Below are positions 33,728 to 40,996 of a stretch of DNA of 64,000 nt, piece after piece. Within the stretch, counting starts at the first letter, position 1; every line of letters begins with the position of its first letter. The stretch spans positions 930,001-994,000 of the forward strand of contig NZ_JAIWJX010000002.1 of assembly GCF_023149135.1 (NCBI RefSeq), written 5' to 3'. Origin of the DNA: Fictibacillus marinisediminis. GTDB lineage: Bacteria > Bacillota > Bacilli > Bacillales > Fictibacillaceae. The notes under the pieces are model-generated. The model worked only from the letters and a program-made list of their open reading frames with translations. It was not told the origin of the DNA and searched no databases. The position numbers and the translations under genes were made by a program.

Positions 33728-33886
33728 ACCGCTAATCAAGTCTTTTTTCCTAAATTCATTCTTACTCACATAAAGGCGAGTGTGCACGCATATCCTCATT
33801 GGTGTGCATAAAAGCTAAACCAGCTTAACATGTGCTTAATGATAGTACATTAAAATGGCAGGGAAGAAGAATAGGAGTGAAAGGTA

Positions 33887-34135
33887 ATGAAGACATATTG
33901 CTTTTTGCAGGAAAAAATGGATTCTGCGACAATTAACAAGCTCGTTCTTAAGGCGAACGAATATGAAGAGTGCCAGATCTATTTTGAACTTGATAACTGC
34001 CAGATGAACGCCAAAAGCATGCTTAGTATGAGCAAGCTTCGCGGTATTGCCGGGCTATGCTGCATATCTGCCCAGGGCATGGATAAACAGCACGCATTGG
34101 AAGGTCTGAGACAGATCTGCGCTGGGAAAATATAA
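33887..34135 (+). CDS. HPr-like domain protein lacking the phospho-His
   Basis: An 82-residue protein with the size and layout of HPr. The Ser46-region motif of HPr (KSIMGVMS) is matched by KSMLSMSKLRGIAG at about residues 45-58. The His15 region is replaced by KMDSATINKLV, so phosphorelay through His is not expected. Like Crh it may have kept only a regulatory-Ser role, or none. AGGAGTGAAAGG precedes the ATG. Standing alone, it has no PTS gene nearby. From 34136 to 34365 I see no gene; one TAATTGAGCC word occurs near 34187. Confidence 0.65.
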   Translation: MKTYCFLQEKMDSATINKLVLKANEYEECQIYFELDNCQMNAKSMLSMSKLRGIAGLCCISAQGMDKQHALEGLRQICAGKI

Positions 34136-34365
34136 CCATAAGAAATAATCGGGCGAACTATGATTTTTGAACATATTTCGGATTTTTTGAAAATAATTGA
34201 GCCGAATTTGAACATAAATCCTTATTTCAGCGATTTGACAAATTCATTTCAGCTTTCTGTCCCGACGCACAATAGATAAGCTTGCACCGCATTATTTGGG
34301 CCAAGCTTATCTATGGCTTATTCCTCTCCTGGCTTTTCCCCATCTCAGAGGAGGAATGGGGAAAG

Positions 34366-35444
34366 TCATCTTTTTGCTTCTTCATTAATGATGGAAAACA
34401 GCTGGTCTAACGCATTACTAAGCTGGCTTTCTTCCATTCTTCTGATATAGGCTTCCTGATTTGAATAAAGCTGCTCGATGCCTTGCAGAAGGGATTCAGC
34501 ATTCAGGTCTTCCTCAAACAGAACTTCGCAATAGCCTTGTTTTTCAAATGATCGGGCATTTTCAATCTGGTCTCCGCGGCTTGCTTCTTTAGAGAGTGGA
34601 ATGAGAAGCATTGGCTTTCTCAGTGACAAAAACTCAAAGATAGAATTAGAGCCTGCTCTTGAAATGACAAAATCCGTTGCTGCAAGGATATCTGGGAGCT
34701 CATCCGATACATATTCGAACTGGATATAGCCTTTTTTCAGAGTGGAAGAATCCTTCTGGCCTTTTCCGCAAAGATGAATGATTTGAAAGCGGGGAAGCAG
34801 AGCGTCCAGGCTTAATCTTACGGCCTCATTTATTTTTTTTGATCCAAGACTTCCTCCCATGATCAAGATGATCGATTTACCAGGAGTCAAACCACAGAAA
34901 GCTCTCCCCTTGGCTGCGATCCCTTCATGCAGCTCCTTACGGATAACCGCACCGGCGTATACCGCTTTTTCCCTTGGGAGATGATCAGCGGTTTCAGGGA
35001 ACGTTGTACACACTTTGTTAGCGAACGGAAGTGAAAGACGGTTTGCAAGCCCTGGACTAAGATCGGATTCATGGGATACAATCGGCACCTTGTTCATCCG
35101 GCTGCCGAGGATTACGGGAACAGATACGAACCCCCCTTTGAAAAGACTACGTCTGGTTTTATGGTCTTGATGAGCCGAAATGCTTCAAATGCTCCTTTCA
35201 TGACACGGAACGGATCTTTAAAATTGTTCCAGTCAAAATAGCGCCTTAGTTTACCAGTAGAGATGCTGTAATAGCGGACGCCTTCGATGGTTTCTGTCAG
35301 TTTCCGTTCAATTCCTCCTTTGGAACCGATATAGCTGACTTCCCAGCCTTCTTTTAAGAACAAAGGAATCAGCGCCAGGTTAACAGAGACGTGCCCGGTG
35401 GAACCTCCCCCGGTGAATACGATTTTCTTGCCCAAACCTTCCAC
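34366..35444 (-). pseudogene. murG: murG paralogue split by a one-base frameshift
   Basis: Two adjacent frames together make one UDP-GlcNAc:lipid I transferase-like protein of about 358 residues. The first (35444-35112) has the MurG P-loop [18 protein letters not shown] and ends [10 protein letters not shown]. The second (to 34366) has [29 protein letters not shown] and [17 protein letters not shown]. One extra G in the G6 run (plus-strand C6, 35131-35136) would join them in frame as [20 protein letters not shown]. It stands outside any cell-wall cluster, as a second MurG does in some Bacilli. Loss of function, or a sequencing slip, are both possible. Confidence 0.88.
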
Positions 35445-35561
35445 CCCTTTTATTTATGTGTTTCTATCATACCAAAAATAATCTGCAATGATTCCAGAAA
35501 TATCTGAATAATGGTTGACGCTCTCCTGTCTGCCGTGATAGAGTAAGACTAATTTAATGAA

Positions 35562-35722
35562 GCTTATCAAGAGCGGCGGAGGGAAAGGCCCAATGAAGCC
35601 CGGCAACCTTCAAGTATTCTACTTGAAAAGGTGCTAAATCCTTCAAAGGTAAAACTTTGGGAGATAAGAGACGGATCGGAACCATACAGCTCTCTTATCT
35701 TCGTGATAAGGGGGTTTTTTGT
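35562..35722 (+). promoter_or_regulatory. SAM-I riboswitch 1 of a tandem pair upstream of hom
   Basis: S-box core: CTTATCAAGAG (P1), GGCGGAGGGA, GGCCC, GAAGCCCGGCAACC, AAAGGTGCTAAATCC and GATAAGAG (P1 3'). Its terminator CTCTTATC...GATAAGGG with T6 ends at 35720. TTGACG (35515-35520) upstream is a possible -35. SAM binding should terminate the transcript. Confidence 0.93.
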
Positions 35723-35768
35723 ACTAAAAAAATAAAGTGCTACATAACATGTTTCAATCTCATGATAA

Positions 35769-35923
35769 TACTCTTATCCAGAGTGGCGGAGGGAAAGGCC
35801 CGATGAAGCCCGGCAACCTTCAAGTATTCTACTTGAAAAGGTGCTACTACCTGCAGGAAAGAACCCTGGATGATAAGAGGAGGCCGGACTGCAGACCTCT
35901 TCTTTAGGAAGAGGTTTTTTCTT
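35769..35923 (+). promoter_or_regulatory. SAM-I riboswitch 2 of the tandem pair upstream of hom
   Basis: A second complete S-box: CTCTTATCCAGAG, GGCGGAGGGA, GAAGCCCGGCAACC, GGTGCTACTACC and GATAAGAGG, then its own terminator ACCTCTTC...GAAGAGGT with T6. About 44 bases of the core (from ATGAAGCCC to GGTGCTA) are identical to riboswitch 1, while the P1 and expression platforms differ. Confidence 0.93.
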
Positions 35924-35989
35924 TTGCCATCATACAGATACCATTCATCCACTAATAAGAAATTTACTTTTGAAGAAGGAGTGATTGTA

Positions 35990-37255
35990 TTGAAAGAATT
36001 AAAAATAGCACTGCTGGGTCTGGGGACTGTAGGATCCGGTGTATATACATCCATCATGGATAGAAAAGGAGCTTTAGAAGAATTGCTGGGTCATCGTCTG
36101 AAGCTGTCCAGTATTTTGATTAAGGATTCTTCCAAAGCAAGGCCTTTCGTAAAGGGGGTACCGTTGACGTCCGAATTCGAGAAGGCGATCGGAGAAGAAG
36201 TGCCTGATGTGGTCATTGAGGCGATTGGCGGAATCGAGCCTGCACGGTCTTACATCATACAATCACTTGAAGCGGGATGCCATGTGATTTCCGCGAATAA
36301 AGATTTGATCGCCCGGCATGGAGAAGAATTAACAGAGCGTGCTGCCGCAAAGGGTGTCCGTTTTGTCTATGAAGCGAGCGTAGGCGGAGGAATACCGATT
36401 TTGAGAACATTGAGGGAACTTTTAAGAATCAATCGGATTCAGCATGTAGAAGCCATTTTAAACGGAACGTCCAACTTCATTCTTTCGTACATGAGAACGA
36501 CAGGTTCCTCGTTTGAAAAAGCGCTGGAACTGGCACAGAAAAAAGGATATGCAGAGCCGGATCCGACAAATGACATCGAAGGCTTGGACGCATTTTACAA
36601 AGCGATGGTGCTGAGCAAATGGATTTATGGCGTGCAGCCATCCTGGGAAGAAGTGCAGGTGGAGGGGATTGGAAATGTGCTTCTTGAGGAGATTCAACTG
36701 GCTGAGCAGATGGGGCTTCGGCTGAAGCATCTCGTCCTTTTAAACGATAGACTTGATCTCCAGGTACAGCCTGTATTTGTGGATAGCGATCATCCGCTGT
36801 ATGGTGTGGAAGGCGTGGACAATGCCATCCGTATTCAGACAGACCTTCTCGGCTGTTTGACCTTGCAAGGGCCGGGAGCTGGTGCAGAAGCAACAGCAAG
36901 TGCCATTGTGGAAGACTTATTATCGATCTATGAAACTAGGGAAATATATAGAAACAAACCGGCTGTATCGGAACTCTGCCCTAAGAAACAAGAACAAGAG
37001 GTGAATACCTACCTTCTCGTCGGTGAAAAAATTAATTTTACAAAGGAAAGGATTTCAGCAATTGAAAAGCATGGAATCATTATAGACCGGACTTCTCTTC
37101 GTTTTCAGCCTATTTCCCTTGCTGCCCTGCTTTATGAAGGGCCGCTCCCTCTGGAACAGGAGGATGAGTTCATTTCAGTGATCAGCATCTATCCGGTCCG
37201 TCTGTCAAAAAGCGGTAAGGGGATAGAGAAAGAAAAGGTGCCGGTGGCCGAATAG
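35990..37255 (+). CDS. hom: homoserine dehydrogenase
   Basis: A 421-residue NAD(P)-dependent enzyme reducing aspartate semialdehyde to homoserine. The NAD motif is LLGLGTVGSGVY (about 8-19). Catalytic-domain sequences SANKDLIARHG, ASVGGGIPILRTL and ILNGTSNFILSYM are clear, as is the dinucleotide/substrate loop DPTNDIEGLDAFYKA. The last 80 residues (VNTYLLVGEKINF onward) form an ACT-like regulatory domain. TTG at 35990 follows AAGAAGGAGTGA. Control by two SAM-I riboswitches implies that this copy serves methionine synthesis; thrC and thrB are not next to it. Confidence 0.92.
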   Translation: MKELKIALLGLGTVGSGVYTSIMDRKGALEELLGHRLKLSSILIKDSSKARPFVKGVPLTSEFEKAIGEEVPDVVIEAIGGIEPARSYIIQSLEAGCHVISANKDLIARHGEELTERAAAKGVRFVYEASVGGGIPILRTLRELLRINRIQHVEAILNGTSNFILSYMRTTGSSFEKALELAQKKGYAEPDPTNDIEGLDAFYKAMVLSKWIYGVQPSWEEVQVEGIGNVLLEEIQLAEQMGLRLKHLVLLNDRLDLQVQPVFVDSDHPLYGVEGVDNAIRIQTDLLGCLTLQGPGAGAEATASAIVEDLLSIYETREIYRNKPAVSELCPKKQEQEVNTYLLVGEKINFTKERISAIEKHGIIIDRTSLRFQPISLAALLYEGPLPLEQEDEFISVISIYPVRLSKSGKGIEKEKVPVAE

Positions 37256-37264
37256 AAACAGGAA

Positions 37265-37299
37265 TATCCGTGGAGAGTCGGCTCTCTGCGGATTTTTTT
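37265..37299 (+). terminator. intrinsic terminator of hom
   Basis: ATCCGTGGAGAG pairs with CTCTCTGCGGAT around TCGG, followed by T7. Confidence 0.85.
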
Positions 37300-37309
37300 A
37301 CCCATCATG

Positions 37310-37338
37310 TTGACAATGGAAAGGATTTTACATATGAT
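37310..37338 (+). promoter_or_regulatory. sigma-A promoter of an unassigned leader RNA
   Basis: TTGACA (37310-37315), 17 bases, TATGAT (37333-37338). Transcription would start near 37345. Confidence 0.75.
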
Positions 37339-37344
37339 GGAAGT

Positions 37345-37672
37345 AACAAAAGGAAGGGAGTTGTATGGATGAGCGTTCACGTTCTTAACTAAGCGAATTG
37401 GATAGTTGGAGCAAAAAGGCCGTGCTTGAAGCGGTTGTATTCTTGATGTCTTTTTGCGGCCACCAATAGTTAAGAACAGCGGTCAGCATACAACATTTTC
37501 ATTTTCGTGTACGTATTTTGTGCAGCGAACGATGCCGCGCTCTTTGGGCGTATTTTTTTATGCTTTTTACAGCTTCCATAAGTCAGGGGACAGCTGTATG
37601 GAGAGGCGTATCCTTCCACACGAAAATTGATTACAGGCAGAAATGGCGGCGGTCCATTTCTGCCTTTTTTTA
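37345..37672 (+). ncRNA. candidate structured leader RNA or small RNA, no known family recognised
   Basis: A transcript of about 330 bases is framed by a good promoter and a strong terminator (GGCAGAAATGG 37636-37646 with CCATTTCTGCC 37654-37664, then T7). Two domains are each closed by a perfect inverted repeat: GTTCTTAACTA/TAGTTAAGAAC (37381-37391 with 37467-37477) and ATTTTCGTGT/ACACGAAAAT (37501-37510 with 37618-37627). Inside the first, GCAAAAAG (37411-37418) pairs with CTTTTTGC (37450-37457). Inside the second, TCCATA pairs with TATGGA. No S-box, T-box, THI, lysine, cobalamin or tmRNA signature is present. The terminator lies about 90 bases before the MutS-like start, which fits a cis-regulatory leader. 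Confidence 0.55.
37365..37388 (+). CDS. possible 7-residue leader peptide
   Basis: A short ORF MDERSRS behind GGAAGGGAG, within the leader RNA. Its last codons and stop overlap the 5' arm of the 11-bp inverted repeat, the layout of attenuator leader peptides. It may also be chance. Confidence 0.3.
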   Translation: MDERSRS

Positions 37673-37762
37673 TTGTCATGATCTGGCCCTGTTCCCAGGA
37701 AAGGGGGGTACGGAAGGTTTTATAGATTAATAATTCGAAAAAATATGAGGAGGCAACTACCA

Positions 37763-39721
37763 TTGAACACCCATACAATGAACATGCTCGAATTTAATAA
37801 AATTACAGAAACCTTATCTGCGTATGCATTAAACGAGAGTACAAAAAGAAAAATTTTAGAGCTTATGCCCTCTGGACAGATCACAATCATTAAGAATTGG
37901 CTAAGAGAGACGACGGAAGCGGCAGCAATTCTTAGAAAGTCTTCAAGCGTTCCTATTGCGAACTTGAACGGGATCGACCATGTGATGACGATTCCGGATA
38001 AAGGCCTTCTCTTAAGTCCTGAACAGCTGCAGCTTATTTACGGGCTTGCAGAAAACGTAGAGCGTTTGCAGCGGTATATGAAAGACAAAGAATTTCTTGC
38101 ACCCGCTGTGTCTGCTTATGCTTACTCCCTGTTTGAACTGAAAGACCTCAAATCTGAAATTCAGCGCTGTATCCGTAATGGAAGAGTGGATGACGGAGCC
38201 AGTAAGCCGCTTGAAAAAGTAAGAAAGAGGATGCTTGCCTGTGAGGAAAAAATCAAAGCAAAGCTGGATCATATTCTAAAGTCACCGGCCTATCGGGATA
38301 TGCTTCAGGAACCAATGATTTCGGTGAGAGACGGAAGGTATGCCATCCCTGTAAAAAGTAAATTTAAACGGAGCATGGATGGGCAGATCATTGATTCCTC
38401 TTCCAGCGGATCCACCGTTTTTATTGAACCGAAAGATGTCCGCAAGCTGCAGGATGAGCTTCAGCTTCTGCAGGCAGAGGAAGACATCGAAACAGCAAGG
38501 GTGCTGGGCAGATTAACAGGTCTGGTTGCAGGCTGCAAACATGAGATTTCAGTTAATATTGAAGGGATGCTTCATTATGATTTTATTTTTGCCAAAGCCA
38601 AATACAGCATCGCCCTTGATGGCAGGGAGGTTTCACTTAATCGTGAAAAACGGACCATTATCCATGAAGGAAGGCATCCGCTGCTCGGAAGCCATGCTGT
38701 TCCTTTGAATTTCCGACTCGGTGAAAACTATGGAGCCCTCGTTATTACGGGTCCGAATACCGGTGGAAAGACGGTAGCCATAAAAACGGCAGGACTGCTG
38801 ACGCTGATGGTTCAGTCGGGGCTTCATATTCCTGCAGGAAAGGGGAGCGAGTTTGGAATCTATTCAGATGTGCTGACAGATATCGGTGACCATCAGAACA
38901 TTGAACAGTCGCTGAGCACATTTTCGGCGCATATGACGAACATTATCTCCATCCTTCAGAAGGCCGGTCCTGATACGCTTGTCATCCTCGATGAACTTGG
39001 TGCAGGAACCGATCCTGCTGAGGGAATGGGGCTGGCTGTAGCCATTCTTGAAGACTTGTTTGAGAGAGGCGCTTCCATTCTAGCCACGACCCATTACAGT
39101 GAGATTAAAGAGTTTGCTTATCTTACTCCAGGATTTGAGAACGCATCGATGGCTTTTGACCTCGAATCTCTAAAGCCGCTTTATGAGCTGAAGATTGGGG
39201 AAGCTGGTGAAAGCCAGGCCTTTTCCATCGCGTGGAAGCTGGGTCTCGAACAAAAGCTGATCACAAGGGCAAAACAAATAACGAGCAAAGAGGTTTCAGA
39301 AAAGAAAGAAAGCACTATGTTCGATTTACTGCATGTAGAAGCACAAACGCAAATGATAAGGAAAAGAAGAGAAGCAGAAGAAGGGAGAAACCGCAAGATA
39401 CGAGAAGCAGAAAAGAAAACGGAAGAAAAACCGGAAGCCCGGACGTTCGAAGTGGGGGATCGGGTGTATGTATCCAGTTTAAAAACGGGGGGCATCATCT
39501 GTTCGGAAGAAGATAAAAGAGGAGAATACGAAGTGATTGTCCAAGGAGAAAAGGTGAAGATCCATAAGCTTCGCCTCACCCTCCATATTTCAAGAACCGA
39601 GCTGTATCCTGAGGGATATGATATGGATATTGTTTTTGAAACCAAGGAAAACCGAAAAAAAGACCGGCTCTTGAGCAAACGTCATGTTGATGGAATGGTG
39701 ATCAACAGAGACGAAGAATAG
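37763..39721 (+). CDS. MutS2-like ATPase without Smr domain
   Basis: A 652-residue MutS-family protein. The core and clamp helices span about residues 20-310 (FIEPKDVRKLQDELQLLQAEE). The ATPase has Walker A GPNTGGKTVAIKT near 330, the ST-motif STFSAHMTNI and Walker B TLVILDELGAGTDPAEG. A coiled, Lys/Glu-rich segment follows (about 515-560), then FEVGDRVYVSSLKTGG. It ends near the point where MutS2 would continue into the linker and Smr nuclease, about 130 residues short of usual MutS2. MutS2 acts in recombination control or ribosome rescue; without Smr any nuclease activity must be absent or separate. TTG at 37763 follows AGGAGG. Confidence 0.85.
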   Translation: MNTHTMNMLEFNKITETLSAYALNESTKRKILELMPSGQITIIKNWLRETTEAAAILRKSSSVPIANLNGIDHVMTIPDKGLLLSPEQLQLIYGLAENVERLQRYMKDKEFLAPAVSAYAYSLFELKDLKSEIQRCIRNGRVDDGASKPLEKVRKRMLACEEKIKAKLDHILKSPAYRDMLQEPMISVRDGRYAIPVKSKFKRSMDGQIIDSSSSGSTVFIEPKDVRKLQDELQLLQAEEDIETARVLGRLTGLVAGCKHEISVNIEGMLHYDFIFAKAKYSIALDGREVSLNREKRTIIHEGRHPLLGSHAVPLNFRLGENYGALVITGPNTGGKTVAIKTAGLLTLMVQSGLHIPAGKGSEFGIYSDVLTDIGDHQNIEQSLSTFSAHMTNIISILQKAGPDTLVILDELGAGTDPAEGMGLAVAILEDLFERGASILATTHYSEIKEFAYLTPGFENASMAFDLESLKPLYELKIGEAGESQAFSIAWKLGLEQKLITRAKQITSKEVSEKKESTMFDLLHVEAQTQMIRKRREAEEGRNRKIREAEKKTEEKPEARTFEVGDRVYVSSLKTGGIICSEEDKRGEYEVIVQGEKVKIHKLRLTLHISRTELYPEGYDMDIVFETKENRKKDRLLSKRHVDGMVINRDEE

Positions 39722-39736
39722 AAGCTGCTAAAATGG

Positions 39737-39790
39737 TTGGTGCCAGGCACCACAATTACACAAGTGTGTAATTACGGTGCCTGGCACCAA
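39737..39790. repeat. GGTGCCTGGCACC-type dispersed element, copy B (complete inverted form)
   Basis: GGTGCCAGGCACC (39739-39751) and GGTGCCTGGCACC (39776-39788) flank the perfect hairpin AATTACACA-AG-TGTGTAATT (39754-39773). The whole element is one inverted repeat with TTGG/CCAA ends. Confidence 0.88.
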
Positions 39791-39833
39791 AACCAAAACC
39801 AAAACCAAAACCAAAACCAAAACCAAAACCAAA
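39785..39833. repeat. hexanucleotide tandem repeat (CAAAAC)n
   Basis: About eight copies of CAAAAC run directly out of the end of repeat element B (CACCAAAACCAAAACC...) up to CAAACAAAAAG. It lies in the intergenic space before a bidirectional terminator, so unit number can vary without breaking a gene. Confidence 0.85.
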
Positions 39834-39835
39834 CA

Positions 39836-39870
39836 AAAAGATCCAGACGCCTCCGCCTGGATCTTTTTGT
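39836..39870. terminator. bidirectional terminator
   Basis: AAAAAGATCCAGACG pairs with CGCCTGGATCTTTTT around a short loop. Shared by the MutS-like gene and the convergent glycine-rich gene. Confidence 0.8.
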
Positions 39871-39882
39871 TCTGCAGTAAAA

Positions 39883-40137
39883 TTAGCAGCTGCTGCTGGA
39901 TTCACATCCACCGAGATGGCCAATCCCGCACGAACAGCCGATGATGATCAAGAGGATAAACAATACGATAATAATCGCAAATCCTCTTCCGCCGCCGTAA
40001 CCGTAGCCGCCGTAGCCGCCGTAACCGTAACCGCCATATCCGTGACATCCGCCGCCATAACCGTACCCGTAAGAAGCTGCAACAGGAACGTTTAGCGGAG
40101 CATTCATCGGTACATTAATCGGTGCGTTTGCATACAT
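39883..40137 (-). CDS. small glycine/tyrosine-rich membrane protein, YjcZ-like
   Basis: An 84-residue protein. An N-terminal [16 protein letters not shown] segment leads into a GYGYGG-type glycine/tyrosine stretch (residues 23-52), then the hydrophobic segment [14 protein letters not shown] and a Cys-rich end ([14 protein letters not shown]). The hydrophobic core is that of the YjcZ sporulation protein family. GGAGGAATTT lies before the ATG. Expression in the forespore or coat is likely by family analogy only. Confidence 0.75.
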   Translation of the reverse strand: MYANAPINVPMNAPLNVPVAASYGYGYGGGCHGYGGYGYGGYGGYGYGGGRGFAIIIVLFILLIIIGCSCGIGHLGGCESSSSC

Positions 40138-40303
40138 ATTAAATTCCTCCTTCAAAATACTATTCCAACATCCTCGATACAGTATATGAAGGATCAGCCA
40201 CTCGGGCTGGACGAATGCCTTGATGGCAAGCCTAAATCCTGGAGCAAAGAAAAAACGACGCTCTGGACCGTATTCCAGGGCGTGCGTTTTATGGAAAAAC
40301 TTT

Positions 40304-40788
40304 TTATTGCTGTGCAAGCAGCGATTCAATTTCTTTTTTCATATCTTTGGGTGATGTCTGAGGAGAATGGCGGGATACAACGTTTCCATTTCGATCAACA
40401 AGAAACTTTGTGAAATTCCATTTGACCACCTTTGAGCCTAAAATGCCAGGCGCTTCTTTTGTCAGGAAAGCAAAGAGAGGATGAATGTTGTCTCCTTTTA
40501 CATCAACCTTTGCGAACATGGGGAATTTCACTCCATAATTCAATTCGCAAAACTCCTGAATTTCTTCTTCACTCCCAGGTTCCTGGCCTGCAAACTGGTT
40601 ACAAGGGAAGCCAAGGATCTCAAGACCTTGTTCTTTGTACTGGTCGTAAAGTGCCTGAAGTTCCCTATATTGAGGAGTGAAACCGCATTCACTCGCTGTG
40701 TTGGCAATGATTAAAACCTTGCCTTCGTAGTCCCTGAGAGATTTTTCTTCCCCATGATCGTCTTTGCTCGATACTCATAAACAGACAT
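40304..40788 (-). pseudogene. bsaA: glutathione peroxidase family gene (bsaA type) with a one-base frameshift
   Basis: The N-terminal frame starts at 40788 ([14 protein letters not shown]) behind GGAGGGG. After Gly-Lys it must shift to read [21 protein letters not shown] with the peroxidatic Cys, then [28 protein letters not shown] and [13 protein letters not shown] to the stop at 40304. The shift lies within plus 40742-40753; one extra A in the coding strand (AAAGAAAAA for AAGAAAAA) restores [11 protein letters not shown]. The total of about 160 residues equals full-length BsaA. The enzyme reduces peroxides using thiols. Mutation or under-called homopolymer cannot be separated here. Confidence 0.87.
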
Positions 40789-40881
40789 TGTGCCCCTCCT
40801 ATTATATAAACGAAAGTATATAGCTTCAGTGTAGTAGGTTTTATTCAGAAAGAAAAATAAAACGCTTACCATTACATGTAC

Positions 40882-40930
40882 GGTGCCAGGCACCGCCTTT
40901 TGACACTTGTGTAATTGCAGTGCCTGGCAC
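40882..40930. repeat. GGTGCCTGGCACC-type dispersed element, copy C
   Basis: GGTGCCAGGCACC (40882-40894) and GTGCCTGGCAC (40920-40930) flank a degenerate middle with GACACTTGTGTAATT. It sits between the peroxidase gene start and the MFS gene end. Confidence 0.8.
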
Positions 40931-40942
40931 GCCAAAAAATCA

Positions 40943-40980
40943 AAAAAAGCGACAGGGAGAATTCTCCTTGCCGCTTTTTC
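40943..40980. terminator. bidirectional terminator
   Basis: AAAAAGCGACAGGGAGAA pairs with TTCTCCTTGCCGCTTTTT with few mismatches; it ends the MFS gene on the minus strand. Confidence 0.75.
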
Positions 40981-40996
40981 TATTCATTTATGCTTC

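Noticed and set aside
34332-34366. Terminator after the murG paralogue
   Set aside because: CTTTTCCCCAT and ATGGGGAAAG form a stem, but no T tract follows on either strand, so it is not claimed as an intrinsic terminator.
37381-37477. Small MITE with 11-bp terminal inverted repeats
   Set aside because: No target-site duplication flanks the ends and the segment sits neatly inside a promoter-to-terminator unit, so an RNA stem is the better reading. Other copies in the genome could reverse this.
37470-37778. 102-residue minus-strand ORF in the hom-MutS gap
   Set aside because: No ribosome site, low-quality composition, and it runs through the terminator hairpin of the leader RNA.
39181-39678. 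Long Ser-rich antisense ORF in the MutS-like gene
   Set aside because: A shadow of the biased codons of the real gene, without start signals.
40304-40543. Separate short peroxidase-like gene
   Set aside because: The frame is only the C-terminal part of the frameshifted glutathione peroxidase.
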